42,258 bases of DNA from DATCKG01 sp036562385 (GCA_036562385.1 DATCKG010000042.1:1-42258), one strand, 5' to 3'; positions 32,011 to 40,978 are shown, counted from the first letter of the stretch. The notes: generated by a model from the sequence alone, not told the origin. A program made the numbers and translations.

Positions 32011-33363
32011 ATGACCGCTGGAATCTGCTTCGATTACAGCAAAGCATTTCCATTTTTGAAGCCCGAAGAAGTGGCCTACCTGGAGCCCGCAGTGCGTACG
32101 GCCCACGAGTTGCTGCACCGCCGGGCCGGTCCGGGCCACGAATTTCTGGGCTGGATCGAACTGCCCCTGAATTATGACCGGGAGGAATTTGCCCGCATCA
32201 AGAATGCGGCTGCTCGGATTCGGCAAAACAGCGATGCGCTGGTGGTGATCGGGATAGGCGGCTCCTATCTCGGCGCCCGGGCGGCCATCGAGGCCCTCCG
32301 CCATTCCTTCTACAACCAGCTGCCCAAGGACCGCCGGCAGGCTCCGGAGATCTATTTTGCCGGCAACAACCTGAGCGCTACGTATCTGGCACACCTGTTT
32401 GACGTGCTGGAGGGCAAGGAGGTCTCCATCAATGTCATCTCCAAGTCCGGCACCACCACGGAGCCGGCCATCGCCTTCCGGATCTTCCGGGACTATATGG
32501 AGAAGCGCTACGGAAAGGACGGCGCCCGCAAGCGAATCTTCGCCACCACCGACCGGATCCGTGGTAGCCTGCGGATGCTGGCTGAGCAGGAAGGTTACGA
32601 GACCTTCGTGATTCCGGATGACGTGGGCGGCCGGTACTCGGTGCTCACCGCCGTGGGGCTGCTGCCCATCGCTGTGGCCGGCGCCGACATCGACCAGCTC
32701 ATGGCCGGTGCGGCCGATGCCGTTACCGCTTTCGGCGTGGCAGACCTGGAGCAGAATTTCGCCTACCAGTACGCCGCGGTCCGCAATGCCCTGCACCGGA
32801 AGGGCAAGCTGGTCGAACTGTTCGTCCACTACGAGCCGGCCCTGCGGTACACCGCCGAGTGGTGGAAGCAGCTGTTCGGCGAGAGCGAAGGCAAGGATCA
32901 CAAGGGAATCTTCCCGGCCTCCGTGGAGTTCTCCACCGACCTGCACTCCCTGGGCCAGTACATCCAGGACGGGATGCGGATCCTGTTTGAGACAGTGGTC
33001 CATGTGGAGAAGCCCAAGGCCGACGTGACCATCGAGTCGGACCCTTTCAACCTGGATAACCTGAACTTCCTCGCGGGGCAGACCGTCGATCACGTCAACA
33101 AACGGGCCTTTGAGGGGACCCTGCTGGCCCACACCGACGGCGGCGTTCCCAACCTGGTGGTGACGGTGCCGGAGCTTAACGAGTACAACTACGGCCAGCT
33201 CATCTACTTCTTCGAGAAGGCCTGTGCCATCAGCGGCTACTTGTCGGGCGTCAATCCGTTCGACCAGCCGGGAGTTGAAGCGTATAAGAAGAACATGTTC
33301 GCGCTTCTGGGCAAGCCGGGTTATGAAGACCGGCGGGCTGAACTGGAAGGGCGTTTGAAGTGA
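32011..33363 (+). CDS. pgi: Glucose-6-phosphate isomerase
   Basis: A 450-residue enzyme interconverting glucose 6-phosphate and fructose 6-phosphate; the length fits the short Firmicute form. Landmarks are VVIGIGGSYLGARAAIE, the phosphate-binding SKSGTTTEPA, the PGI signature-like DDVGGRYSVLTAVGLLP, and the C-terminal segment with VNPFDQPGVEAYKKNMFALL. ATG with AGGGGG 7 bases upstream. It shares four bases with the rhomboid gene start (GTGA), so the two are translationally coupled. With glucokinase and GAPDH in the same window it covers early glycolysis. Confidence 0.96.
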   Translation: MTAGICFDYSKAFPFLKPEEVAYLEPAVRTAHELLHRRAGPGHEFLGWIELPLNYDREEFARIKNAAARIRQNSDALVVIGIGGSYLGARAAIEALRHSFYNQLPKDRRQAPEIYFAGNNLSATYLAHLFDVLEGKEVSINVISKSGTTTEPAIAFRIFRDYMEKRYGKDGARKRIFATTDRIRGSLRMLAEQEGYETFVIPDDVGGRYSVLTAVGLLPIAVAGADIDQLMAGAADAVTAFGVADLEQNFAYQYAAVRNALHRKGKLVELFVHYEPALRYTAEWWKQLFGESEGKDHKGIFPASVEFSTDLHSLGQYIQDGMRILFETVVHVEKPKADVTIESDPFNLDNLNFLAGQTVDHVNKRAFEGTLLAHTDGGVPNLVVTVPELNEYNYGQLIYFFEKACAISGYLSGVNPFDQPGVEAYKKNMFALLGKPGYEDRRAELEGRLK

Positions 33364-34790
33364 TTACGGTTTATCTGCAAGGGGTCCTTCAGCGCTTCAT
33401 CGAGTTCGGCGGGTTCGAACGGCTGCCGCCGGAGGCGATGCCCGAGACCCTGGGTGAGTGGGCCGAGGATGTCCTGATCCGCCGGGACGCGGGCCTGGTG
33501 ACCCTGGTGGCCTTTGTGCCCTGGGCCATGGAGGGCGCGCTTCGCATCGCCCGGGATGAACTCGCGACTTTGGTGGACCGGGAGGCAGCGGTCAGTGAGG
33601 CCGCAGGGCTGGGGCTGCTGGTGATTGTGTTGGACCGGCCGCTGACCAGCGAAGAGTACGACCGGTGGCAGGGGCTGGCCGTTCGGCAGGGAACGGTGCG
33701 GGTGGTTCCCTGGGTGGTGGACCTCGCCCGGGGACGGCTCTTCCCCCATCGGGGTCCTTCTTACGGGATTGACCCCGACTTGGCCATGCTGGCGGCTCCG
33801 GAGCCAGTGGAACATCCTCCGGCCCCTCAGCCGGTCCGGCGTCCCGTGCCTTGGGCCACCGCGGGCCTGCTGGGAGTCATCGTGGGCGTCTGGCTGGTCG
33901 TGACCCTGCTGGGGGGATCGATCCACGCCACCGAGCAGACCGACGTGCTGATCCGCTGGGGGGCGGTAGTCCGGCCGGATCTGTTCCTGACCGGTCAGTT
34001 CTGGCGGCTGTTGACCGCGGCCTTTCTCCATATCGGTCTGCCTCACCTGATGGTCAACGGGCTTAGCCTGTGGTGGGTCGGGGGCGCGGTGGAGACCCTG
34101 TTTGGCCCCTGGCGCATGCTCTATATCTTCCTGGTGGCTGCGGTGTTCGGTTCCGCGGCCAGCAGCCTGCTGGGTCCGCCGGTCATGGTAGGTGCCGGCG
34201 CCAGCGGGGGGCTGTTCGGGTTGCTGGGAGCCATCATCTGGTACCGGCTCTCCTCTCCGCTGGGAGAGCGGATTCCCTGGCGTCCGCTGCTGACAACCCT
34301 GGGCATCAACTTGCTGTTCGGGCTGCTCCTGTATCAGAATATCGACAACTGGAACCACCTGGGCGGGCTGCTGGGAGGCTTCCTGGCGGCTGTGGCCGTG
34401 GGGGTTCCGGTGGTGCAGGGCTTGCGGGCGCCCCGCCTGCGCCTGCCCCGTCCGCTGCAGGTGGCGGCCGTGGCCGTGCTGCTGCTGCTTACGGGCAGCC
34501 TGGTGACCGGATGGGTGCAGGTGCCAGGGCCTGCCAGGGATCTGGCCCAGGCCATCGTTGCCCTGAACGAGGGGCGGCCCGCCGACGCGGAGCCGCTGCT
34601 GGCCCGGGTGGTCCGGCGCCAGCCGAACGATCCCCGGATTCGCTATTTCTTGATCTGGACCTATTACGAGTTGGGCCGCTGTCGGGAGGCCCAGATGCAG
34701 CTGGATCGCTTCCTGGAACTGGCGCCCAATTCTCCTATGAGAGCGGAACTGCAGGAAGTGGTGGGTTCCTGTCAGGGGACTGACACGTAA
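33360..34790 (+). CDS. Rhomboid-family intramembrane serine protease with TPR tail (GluP-like)
   Basis: A 476-residue membrane protein. Residues 1-160 form a soluble N-terminal domain. The rhomboid core (about 165-350) has the HIGLPHLMVN element (His229, Asn233), the catalytic GAGASGGLFG (Ser282) and the catalytic His333 in NWNHLGGLLGG. A further membrane segment (about 366-386) is followed by a tetratricopeptide region (about 392-465, ALNEGRPADAEPLLARVVRRQ in pieces). This N-domain/rhomboid/TPR order is that of B. subtilis GluP (YqgP), which degrades membrane substrates such as MgtE with FtsH. Substrates here are unknown. GTG start overlaps the pgi stop. Confidence 0.9.
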   Translation: MITVYLQGVLQRFIEFGGFERLPPEAMPETLGEWAEDVLIRRDAGLVTLVAFVPWAMEGALRIARDELATLVDREAAVSEAAGLGLLVIVLDRPLTSEEYDRWQGLAVRQGTVRVVPWVVDLARGRLFPHRGPSYGIDPDLAMLAAPEPVEHPPAPQPVRRPVPWATAGLLGVIVGVWLVVTLLGGSIHATEQTDVLIRWGAVVRPDLFLTGQFWRLLTAAFLHIGLPHLMVNGLSLWWVGGAVETLFGPWRMLYIFLVAAVFGSAASSLLGPPVMVGAGASGGLFGLLGAIIWYRLSSPLGERIPWRPLLTTLGINLLFGLLLYQNIDNWNHLGGLLGGFLAAVAVGVPVVQGLRAPRLRLPRPLQVAAVAVLLLLTGSLVTGWVQVPGPARDLAQAIVALNEGRPADAEPLLARVVRRQPNDPRIRYFLIWTYYELGRCREAQMQLDRFLELAPNSPMRAELQEVVGSCQGTDT

Positions 34791-34813
34791 AAGAAGCGGA
34801 ATCAACAAAAAAC

Positions 34814-34840
34814 AAGGCGCCCGTGCGGGCGCCTTTGGTT
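34814..34840. terminator. Bidirectional terminator between the rhomboid and RRM genes
   Basis: AAGGCGCCCG / CGGGCGCCTT stem with a tight loop, followed by TGGTTTC on the plus strand and GTTTTTTG on the minus strand. Confidence 0.85.
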
Positions 34841-34855
34841 TCTGCTGCCGGTGAA

Positions 34856-35116
34856 CTAACCCCGGGCGGGACGGCTTTGGGCGAAGTTCACGGTGAGGGG
34901 ACGGCCGCCGTACTCTTGGCCGTTCCACGCGTTGATCGCCTTGACAGCGTCGGCCTCTTCCATGTCGACAAAGCCGAAACCACGGCTCCGGCCCGTCTCG
35001 CGATCGGTGATGATCTTCGCACGCTTGACTTCGCCATACGGAGAGAACAGTTCAGCCAGATCCTTGTCCGTGGTGCTCCAGGGCAGATTCCCGACAAAAA
35101 TGCTCACAACGGCCAA
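34856..35116 (-). CDS. Small RRM-domain RNA-binding protein
   Basis: An 86-residue protein consisting of one RNA recognition motif. RNP2 is IFVGNL (6-11) and RNP1 is RGFGFVDM (45-52). The C-terminal tail, FAQSRPARG, is short and basic. Bacterial RRM proteins of this kind, known best from cyanobacteria where several are cold-induced, bind single-stranded RNA. TTG 35116 is chosen because GGGAGG lies about 9 bases upstream; GTG 35107 would give a start nearer the RRM but stands 18 bases from that site. It has a 224-base upstream region and is closed by a strong terminator. Confidence 0.9.
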   Translation of the reverse strand: MAVVSIFVGNLPWSTTDKDLAELFSPYGEVKRAKIITDRETGRSRGFGFVDMEEADAVKAINAWNGQEYGGRPLTVNFAQSRPARG

Positions 35117-35340
35117 AGCGGACAGCCTCCCGAAAGAAGAAAATGACGTCAAGGATAACAACGGGACACATGGGACACATATTTCGTTCGCTGCGCGTTG
35201 CCGAGTCCCTGCTAGCAACTCCATTTTTCTCCGACAAAATGGGACAAATCGTGAATCAGGGTGAATCCTGTCACCAAAGGAGGATCGTGGAGGCTACCCG
35301 ATAGCCGGTTTGAAGTGGGCCGAAGGTGTCCTGGCTTCGT
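35117..35340. other. Region between the CHR gene and the RRM gene
   Basis: No gene is supported. It is less GC-rich than its surroundings and holds GGGACACAT twice in tandem (35163-35180) plus GGGACAAAT (35241-35249). These could be operator or RNA elements of the RRM gene. No known riboswitch was recognised. Confidence 0.35.
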
Positions 35341-35892
35341 CTAGCGCAGCAAGAAGCCGCCCAGGAGCATGGAAGCCACCACTCCCCAGAGCGGGCTCAA
35401 ATGCAAGTAATGGACGGAAACGAAAAAGAGCGCGGCGATGCCAAAGGGCAGCCAGTTCAAGGGCCCGCTGCCATGGGCCTGAAAGGCGTACTTGGCAAAG
35501 TCCCAGGCGAGCATGGCCAGCATGACGAAGACCACCGGACGGATCCCGTTCACCATCCCCTTCACGAAGGGGCTGTCCTTAAACCGCTCCAGGAGGGAAT
35601 AAAAGAGGATCATCGCGATCCCCACCGGCAGGGTAACCGCCGCCAGGGCCACCAGGGCGCCGGGCCATCCCGCGACGTGATAGCCGATGTACATGGTCAG
35701 TTTGGTGGCGATGGGGCCGGGCAGGGCGTTCCCGAAGGCCAGGGCCTGACCGAACTCCTCCCGCGTCATCCAGCCATACGTCTCCACCGCCTCGTGCTCG
35801 TAAAGGGGGACGATGGAGGGACCGCCGCCGTAGCCCAGCAGGGTGGCCCGGCTAAGGCCGATGAACAAATCCCAAAGGGTCTTGAGCTGCAT
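35341..35892 (-). CDS. chrA: Single-domain CHR (chromate transporter) protein
   Basis: A 183-residue membrane protein matching one CHR domain: LFIGLSRATLLGYGGGPSIVPL, then WMTREEFGQALAFGNALPGPIATKL and about five or six membrane segments. Full ChrA proteins have two such domains. Short-chain forms normally come as two adjacent genes that dimerise. Here only one is present. Function may be chromate or other anion export, but many members are uncharacterised. ATG 35892 is chosen; the best purine run, GAGGATG, is rather far, and an in-frame GTG 35904 is possible. Confidence 0.75.
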   Translation of the reverse strand: MQLKTLWDLFIGLSRATLLGYGGGPSIVPLYEHEAVETYGWMTREEFGQALAFGNALPGPIATKLTMYIGYHVAGWPGALVALAAVTLPVGIAMILFYSLLERFKDSPFVKGMVNGIRPVVFVMLAMLAWDFAKYAFQAHGSGPLNWLPFGIAALFFVSVHYLHLSPLWGVVASMLLGGFLLR

Positions 35893-36074
35893 GGCACGAT
35901 TCACATCCTCGCCCGTACTCAGGGATGCGGAGTCGTTCCCTTGACATTCAGCTTTCCACATGACACCCGTAAACTTCCTTCTCCGTCCGGGTCGCTTCGT
36001 TCTGCAGGGGAATCGTTTAGGGCGGGCGAAATCTTGGCCTGGTGACACGGGCAAAAGCGGCGAGGTGTTGCGGC

Positions 36075-37205
36075 ATGCCATCGGTCAGGATCCTGCACAT
36101 GGCGGACATGCACCTGGAATGGCCCTTTGCCGGCCTGGGCATGGATCAGGCCGCGGGGCGGCTTCGCCGGGAGGAACTGAAGGCGGTCTTCGAGGGGATC
36201 ATCGATCTGGCGCTGCGAGAGGAGGTGCAGGTGCTCCTCATCGCCGGGGACTTGCTGGAGCACCTTCACGCCACCCGAGGCACGGCCCAGTTCCTGGACC
36301 GGCAGTTCCGGCGGATTCCCCGGACCCGGATCTTCATAAGCCCGGGCAACCACGATCCTTTCCTGCCCAACAGCTACTACCAGACCTATCCCTGGGCGGA
36401 GAATGTCCATATCTTCGGTCCCGAGCCCGAGCGGGTGGACCTTCCGGACCTGCCGGTCTCGGTGGTGGGGTGGGGGTTTCCCGCCTGGGAGGTGGACCAG
36501 TGGCAGATGGGCACCATTCCGCCCCTGGATCCTGGCCGCATCAATCTGGCCGTCTTCCACGGCGGCGAGGGTTCCTACCATCCCTTCCGCCCGGCGGACC
36601 TCGCGGCCCTGGCGGCCCGGGGGATCGACTACATCGCCCTGGGCCATATCCATCAGGGCGGCGTGATGCTGGAGCAGCGGGGCCGGGTGATCGCCCGCTA
36701 CAGCGGCAGCCCGGAGGCCCTCAGCTTCGGGGAGCCCGGGGAGCACGGCGTCTTCGTGGGTGAGGTCAGCAAGGAGGAGACCCGGCTCACCCTTGTGCCC
36801 ACCGGCCGGCGCCGGTACATCAGCCGGGAGGTGCCGGTGGATGGCGCCGTTTCCGTGGAGGATGTGATGGAGCGGATCCTGGCGGTGGATGAGCCGGAGG
36901 CCCGGCGTCAGCACTGCTATCGGCTGACGCTCACCGGCGCGGTGGATCCCGGACTGAAGCTAGACCTGGCGGTGCTGCGGGAGAAGACCGCCGGGGCCTT
37001 CTTCCACGTGAAACTGCTGGATGAGACCCGTCCGGACTGGGACCTGGAGGCGCTGGCCCGGGAGAAAAGCGCCCGGGGCCTCTTTGTACGGCGGATGACT
37101 GCCCTTGCCGAGGTGGAGCCTGATCCGGTGAAGCGGCGGCGCCTCCTGAGGGCCCTGGACCTGGGGCTTACCGCCTTTGAGGCCGGAAAGGAGGGCGCCC
37201 GGTGA
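36075..37205 (+). CDS. SbcD/Mre11-type DNA exonuclease (YhaO-like)
   Basis: A 376-residue calcineurin-like phosphoesterase. Metal-binding motifs are present in order: HMADMHLE (Asp11, His13), IAGDLLEH, SPGNHDPF, NLAVFHGGE and ALGHIHQGG. The C-terminal third is the helical capping region typical of SbcD/YhaO. With the next gene it should form a DNA-end-processing nuclease-ATPase complex. ATG 36075 with GAGGTG about 8 bases upstream. Its stop overlaps the ATPase start by four bases (GTGA), indicating stoichiometric synthesis. Confidence 0.9.
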   Translation: MPSVRILHMADMHLEWPFAGLGMDQAAGRLRREELKAVFEGIIDLALREEVQVLLIAGDLLEHLHATRGTAQFLDRQFRRIPRTRIFISPGNHDPFLPNSYYQTYPWAENVHIFGPEPERVDLPDLPVSVVGWGFPAWEVDQWQMGTIPPLDPGRINLAVFHGGEGSYHPFRPADLAALAARGIDYIALGHIHQGGVMLEQRGRVIARYSGSPEALSFGEPGEHGVFVGEVSKEETRLTLVPTGRRRYISREVPVDGAVSVEDVMERILAVDEPEARRQHCYRLTLTGAVDPGLKLDLAVLREKTAGAFFHVKLLDETRPDWDLEALAREKSARGLFVRRMTALAEVEPDPVKRRRLLRALDLGLTAFEAGKEGAR

Positions 37206-39343
37206 GGTTTCAGCGGCTCACGCTCTTGGGCTTTGGACGGTTTCAGGGGGCGACCTTCGACTTGGCGCCCGGCTTCAACCTGCTGTACGGGCCCAATGAG
37301 GCCGGCAAGAGCACGCTACAGGCCTTTCTTCTGGGCATGCTGTACGGTTTCAAGAAGCCGGGGCAGCGCCGGGATTACACGCCCGATCTTGAGCGCTACC
37401 GCCCCTGGTCCGGCGGCGAGTACCGGGGCGTGCTGGAGTACGAACTGGAGCGGACCGGTCAGCAGATCCGGGTCGAGCGGGTATTCGAACCATCCTGGGA
37501 GCAGGTGCGGATCTACGACCGGGTCACCGGAGCGGACCTGACCGCTGGATTTCCGATGGACCGGCGGAAGGAGCGGCTGTTTGCGCAGGAGCATCTGGGG
37601 CTTACCGCGGAGATGTTCCGCTCCACCGCCTGGGTGGGGCAGATGCAGGTCTCCCGCCTGGAGGCCGGCCGTGAACTGGTGGCCCGGATTGCCAATCTGC
37701 AGCAGTCGGGCCGGGAGGACCTTTCCGTCCGATCCGCCCTGGACTGGCTGAAAGCCAAGGCTCGAGAGATCGGGACCGATCGCGCAGTGACCCGTCCGTA
37801 CGGCCGGACGCTGAGGCAACTGGCGGCCCTGCGGGAGGAGATGCAGCGGGCCCGGGAAGCCCGGGAGCAGACCCTGGAGTGGGAGGCCCGCCTCACGGAG
37901 ACCCGGGGCGCGCTGGCCGAGATCGCCGGAGAGCTTTCGGAACTGCAGCGCCGGCTCCGCTGGGCACGGCACCGGGAGGCGGCAGAGCGGCTGGCCCGGG
38001 CCGAGGAGCTTCGCCGGAGGTGGGCGGAACGAGCGGAAAGCCTCCGCCGGGAGCAGGCGACGCTGGAGAAAGATCTGGCGGATGTGGAAGCCGAGTTGGC
38101 GCCGCTGCAATCGCTGGCCGAGCGGGGCGAGGAAATTTTGGCGGAGCTTGACTGGCTGGAGGGGCAGCTGGCCCGGCTGGGCACGGGTGAAGACCCGCAG
38201 GCCGGGAAACCCGACGACGGCGTGGGTGCCTTCCGGCTTCTGCAGGTGGCAGCAGGCCTGCTGGCGGCGGCCGGGGTGGCCGTCTGGCTGCTGGCCCGTT
38301 CGGTCCTGGCGGGGGGCGTGCTGATCCTCGCCGCGTCCGGTTTGTTCGCATACGCTGTGGCTGCTGCCCGGCGGAGAGATCGCGAGACTCGGGAGCGGCA
38401 GCGGCGCCGGGAGGCGGCGGAGCAAGAGCGGCAGCGTCTGCAGGCAGAGCGCGACCGGCTACTGGCGGAGGCCGGGGCTGGATCGGCTGCGGAGATCCGG
38501 CAGCGGCTCCTGCGTCACGGGCAGCTGGCCGCCCGCCGGGACGGGCTGAAGGCCCGCGTGGAGCAGATCCGGATGGAATTGGCGGAGCAGCCCGGAGCCG
38601 CTGGGGATGCAGAACTGGAGACCCTCCGCCGAGAGGTGGCCGCTCTGGCTACCCACCTGGAGGGGGAGGATCCTCGGGATGAGCGCTCCGCGGCCCAACT
38701 GGAGGAGGCGGTCCGGCAACTGGAGGCCCGGCAGGCCGACCTTACCGCTCGGGCCAGTGACCTGGCCGCCCGGGTGGAGACGGTCCTTTCCGGTGCTCCG
38801 GATATCGCCGATCTGCACCGGCAGTTGGCCGAACTGGAAGAGGAGCGGGAGGCGTACGAAGAGGAACTGGCGGTCATCGAACTGGCCCTGGAAGGGATCG
38901 AGGCCGCCGCGGCGGAAATCCACCGGGAGTTTGCCCCGCAGTTGAACGAAGCCCTGAGCGAAACGGCAGCGCGGCTTACCCGCGGGCGCTACCGGCAGGT
39001 GCGGCTCGACGAGCAGATGACCCTGCGGGTGCTCACAGAAGACGATCGGATCATGGAGGCCTCCGCCCTTTCCGCGGGGACCGTGGATCAACTCTACTTC
39101 AGCCTCCGTTTGGCCCTGCTGGATCTGCTGACGGAAGGCCAGGAGCCGGTGCCCCTGATGCTGGATGATCCGTTTGTGCAGTACGACGATCAGCGGGTCC
39201 AAGCTGCCATGCAGCTGCTCACATCCGTGGCCCGGGAGCGGCAGGTGCTGCTCTTTACCTCGCACCGGCGGGAGCTGGAACTGGGCAGGGCGCTGGGCGC
39301 CCATGTGATTGAACTGGATACGGTAGAGGCCGGGGTGAACTAG
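37202..39343 (+). CDS. SbcC/Rad50-like ATPase with central membrane hairpin (YhaN-like)
   Basis: A 713-residue SMC-like ATPase. The Walker A motif is GPNEAGKST (30-38). The Q-loop region holds AWVGQMQVSRLEAG. Two coiled-coil arms (about 200-335 and 385-600) surround two hydrophobic segments (about 342-390, VAAGLLAAAGVAVWLLA and LAGGVLILAASGLFAYAVA) instead of a zinc hook. The signature region LSAGTVDQLYFSLRLALL and Walker B MLDDPF come near the C-terminus. This is the YhaN layout, a membrane-associated partner of YhaO. GTG start. The dispersed repeat copy at 38341 lies inside the second hydrophobic segment, in frame. Confidence 0.88.
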   Translation: MRFQRLTLLGFGRFQGATFDLAPGFNLLYGPNEAGKSTLQAFLLGMLYGFKKPGQRRDYTPDLERYRPWSGGEYRGVLEYELERTGQQIRVERVFEPSWEQVRIYDRVTGADLTAGFPMDRRKERLFAQEHLGLTAEMFRSTAWVGQMQVSRLEAGRELVARIANLQQSGREDLSVRSALDWLKAKAREIGTDRAVTRPYGRTLRQLAALREEMQRAREAREQTLEWEARLTETRGALAEIAGELSELQRRLRWARHREAAERLARAEELRRRWAERAESLRREQATLEKDLADVEAELAPLQSLAERGEEILAELDWLEGQLARLGTGEDPQAGKPDDGVGAFRLLQVAAGLLAAAGVAVWLLARSVLAGGVLILAASGLFAYAVAAARRRDRETRERQRRREAAEQERQRLQAERDRLLAEAGAGSAAEIRQRLLRHGQLAARRDGLKARVEQIRMELAEQPGAAGDAELETLRREVAALATHLEGEDPRDERSAAQLEEAVRQLEARQADLTARASDLAARVETVLSGAPDIADLHRQLAELEEEREAYEEELAVIELALEGIEAAAAEIHREFAPQLNEALSETAARLTRGRYRQVRLDEQMTLRVLTEDDRIMEASALSAGTVDQLYFSLRLALLDLLTEGQEPVPLMLDDPFVQYDDQRVQAAMQLLTSVARERQVLLFTSHRRELELGRALGAHVIELDTVEAGVN
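38341..38361 (+). repeat. Dispersed TGTTCGCA repeat copy inside a coding region
   Basis: TTTGTTCGCATACGCTGTGG followed by C matches the array consensus over its whole length. It encodes part of LFAYAVA in the second membrane segment of the YhaN-like protein. Confidence 0.7.
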
Positions 39344-39377
39344 AAGGCCGGCGGCAAGACAAGGGGAGGGAGACAAG

Positions 39378-40172
39378 ATGCAGATGCGTGTGGCTGTGAT
39401 TCAGATGGACATTCAGCTCGGCGATCCCGCTGCCAACCGGGCCCGGGTGGCTCAGCGGGTACGGGAGGCGGCTCAGGGGGCGGACTTGGTGGTTCTGCCG
39501 GAACTTTGGACCACCGGCTACGTGCTGCCGGATCTGGCGGGCAATCTGGCGGACCGCAACGGGGAGCCCACGGGGAGCTTTCTCAGCAATCTGGCCCGGG
39601 ATTGCGGCGTCTTCCTGTATGGCTCCGTGGCGGACCAGCGGGGGGAGAAGGTCTACAATCACGGCACCGTCTACGGGCCGGATGGGACCCTGGTGGCAGC
39701 CTATGACAAGGTCCATCTGGTGCCCATGATGAAGGAGGACCGGTACCTGACGCCGGGGGACCGGCTCACGCTGGCCGACCTCAAAGGCATCAAGGCGGGG
39801 CTTGCCATCTGCTACGACGTCCGCTTCCCTGAACTCTTCCGGACCCTTACCCTGGCGGGGGCGCAGCTTTTCCTGGTCAGCGCCGAGTGGCCGGCCAAGC
39901 GGGTGGACCACTGGCGCACCCTGCTGATGGCCCGGGCCATCGAGAACCAGGCCTTCGTGGTGGCCTGCAACCGGGTGGGGCGGGATCTGGAGAACGTCTT
40001 TGCCGGCCGGTCCATGATCATCGACCCCTGGGGCGACATCCTGGCCGAGGGCAGCGACGACGAGGAGGAGATCCTCCGGGCCACGCTCGATTTCGACAAG
40101 GTGGCGGAGTGCCGGAAGTTGATCCCGAGCCTGCGGGACCGGCGCCCGGAGAGCTATCACGTCAAAGCATGA
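39378..40172 (+). CDS. Carbon-nitrogen hydrolase, omega-amidase type
   Basis: A 264-residue nitrilase-superfamily enzyme with the catalytic triad Glu42 (VLPELWTTGY), Lys110 (AYDKVHLVPM) and Cys144 (AICYDVRFPEL). The motif set and size fit the omega-amidase branch (YafV, MtnU/YkrU), which removes the amide of 2-oxoglutaramate or 2-oxosuccinamate; other amides are possible. The ATG follows GGGGAGGGAG. It lies 34 bases after the YhaN-like gene on the same strand, probably in one transcript, although no functional link is obvious. A terminator follows. Confidence 0.88.
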   Translation: MQMRVAVIQMDIQLGDPAANRARVAQRVREAAQGADLVVLPELWTTGYVLPDLAGNLADRNGEPTGSFLSNLARDCGVFLYGSVADQRGEKVYNHGTVYGPDGTLVAAYDKVHLVPMMKEDRYLTPGDRLTLADLKGIKAGLAICYDVRFPELFRTLTLAGAQLFLVSAEWPAKRVDHWRTLLMARAIENQAFVVACNRVGRDLENVFAGRSMIIDPWGDILAEGSDDEEEILRATLDFDKVAECRKLIPSLRDRRPESYHVKA

Positions 40173-40176
40173 AGAA

Positions 40177-40208
40177 GGGCCCAGCCCCCTGCTCAGGGCT
40201 GGGCCTTT
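40177..40208. terminator. Bidirectional terminator between the amidase and deacetylase genes
   Basis: GGCCCAGCCC / GGGCTGGGCC stem with an 8-base loop, then TTTG on the plus strand and CTTCTTC on the minus strand. The deacetylase stop codon lies in the loop. Confidence 0.75.
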
Positions 40209-40978
40209 GTGCGGATAAAGCCGTTATCATCCACGCCGTATTTGCGAATCATCTCGTCCAGGAGCATGAACTGGTATCCCTGCTGCCGCAGGTTGCGGAT
40301 GATCGCGGGCAGGGCCTGGTCCGTCTGCTTGCAGGAGTCGCTGGCGTGCATCAGGATGATGGCCCCCGGATGGACCAGCTTGGTGGTCCGGTTGATGATG
40401 GTCCCCACACCCGGGTTCTTCCAGTCCAGGGAGTCCACCGACCAGATCACCGTGGCATAGCCCAGATCCTTGGCGCCCAGGACCGATTCCTTGTTGTAGG
40501 CGCCGTTGGGCGGCCGGATGTAGGTGGGCTCCCGGCCGGTTAGTTCCTTCAGGATCTCGTGAGCGGCCGCGATGTTCCGGGCGGCGCCCTCCCGCCCCAG
40601 GGTGTTCAGGTCCACATGCTCCTGGCCGTGGCTTTCGATCTCATGGCCGTCGGCCTGAATCTGCCGGACCAGTTCGGCATGATTCTTGGCCCAGGGGCCT
40701 GAAAGGAAGAAGGTGGCCTTGACGTTTTCCTGACGGAGGATCTCCAGCACCTTGGGAGCCATCTTGCTGCCCCAGGAGATGTCGAAGGTGAGGGCCACCA
40801 CTTTTTCATCGGTCTTGGCTGAGTAGATGGGCCGCAGGGTGGGCTGGAGCGAAGCGGAGACCTCCAGGGCCTTGTCGTTCTGCTCCAGCACCTCCGGTGC
40901 CGCGGCCATCCCGCTCATCAGGAAGGCCGCAGCCAGTGCAGTCGCCATGAGGGGCACTCGTCGGAACCAGCGCTTCAT
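40193..40978 (-). CDS. PdaB-like polysaccharide deacetylase (sporulation type)
   Basis: A 261-residue NodB-fold protein with an N-terminal signal peptide or anchor (RWFRRVPLMATALAAAFLMS, 3-22). Motifs are TFDISWG (64-70; the second Asp of the usual TFDD is Ile67), SHGQEH (metal His117 and His121), RPPNGAYN (155-162) and LMHASD near the C-terminus. The TFDISWG form is that of PdaB, needed for late spore stability in Bacillus, and the missing metal-ligand Asp may mean altered or absent catalysis. ATG 40978 is chosen although its purine run (AGGGGG) is about 14 bases away. The frame stays open upstream without homology. Confidence 0.87.
   Translation of the reverse strand: MKRWFRRVPLMATALAAAFLMSGMAAAPEVLEQNDKALEVSASLQPTLRPIYSAKTDEKVVALTFDISWGSKMAPKVLEILRQENVKATFFLSGPWAKNHAELVRQIQADGHEIESHGQEHVDLNTLGREGAARNIAAAHEILKELTGREPTYIRPPNGAYNKESVLGAKDLGYATVIWSVDSLDWKNPGVGTIINRTTKLVHPGAIILMHASDSCKQTDQALPAIIRNLRQQGYQFMLLDEMIRKYGVDDNGFIRTKAQP

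Noticed and set aside
35277..35304. AAAGGAGG followed by GTG and a five-codon frame ending TAG
   Set aside because: The ribosome binding site is good, but five codons with no downstream gene on that strand give no support for a leader peptide.
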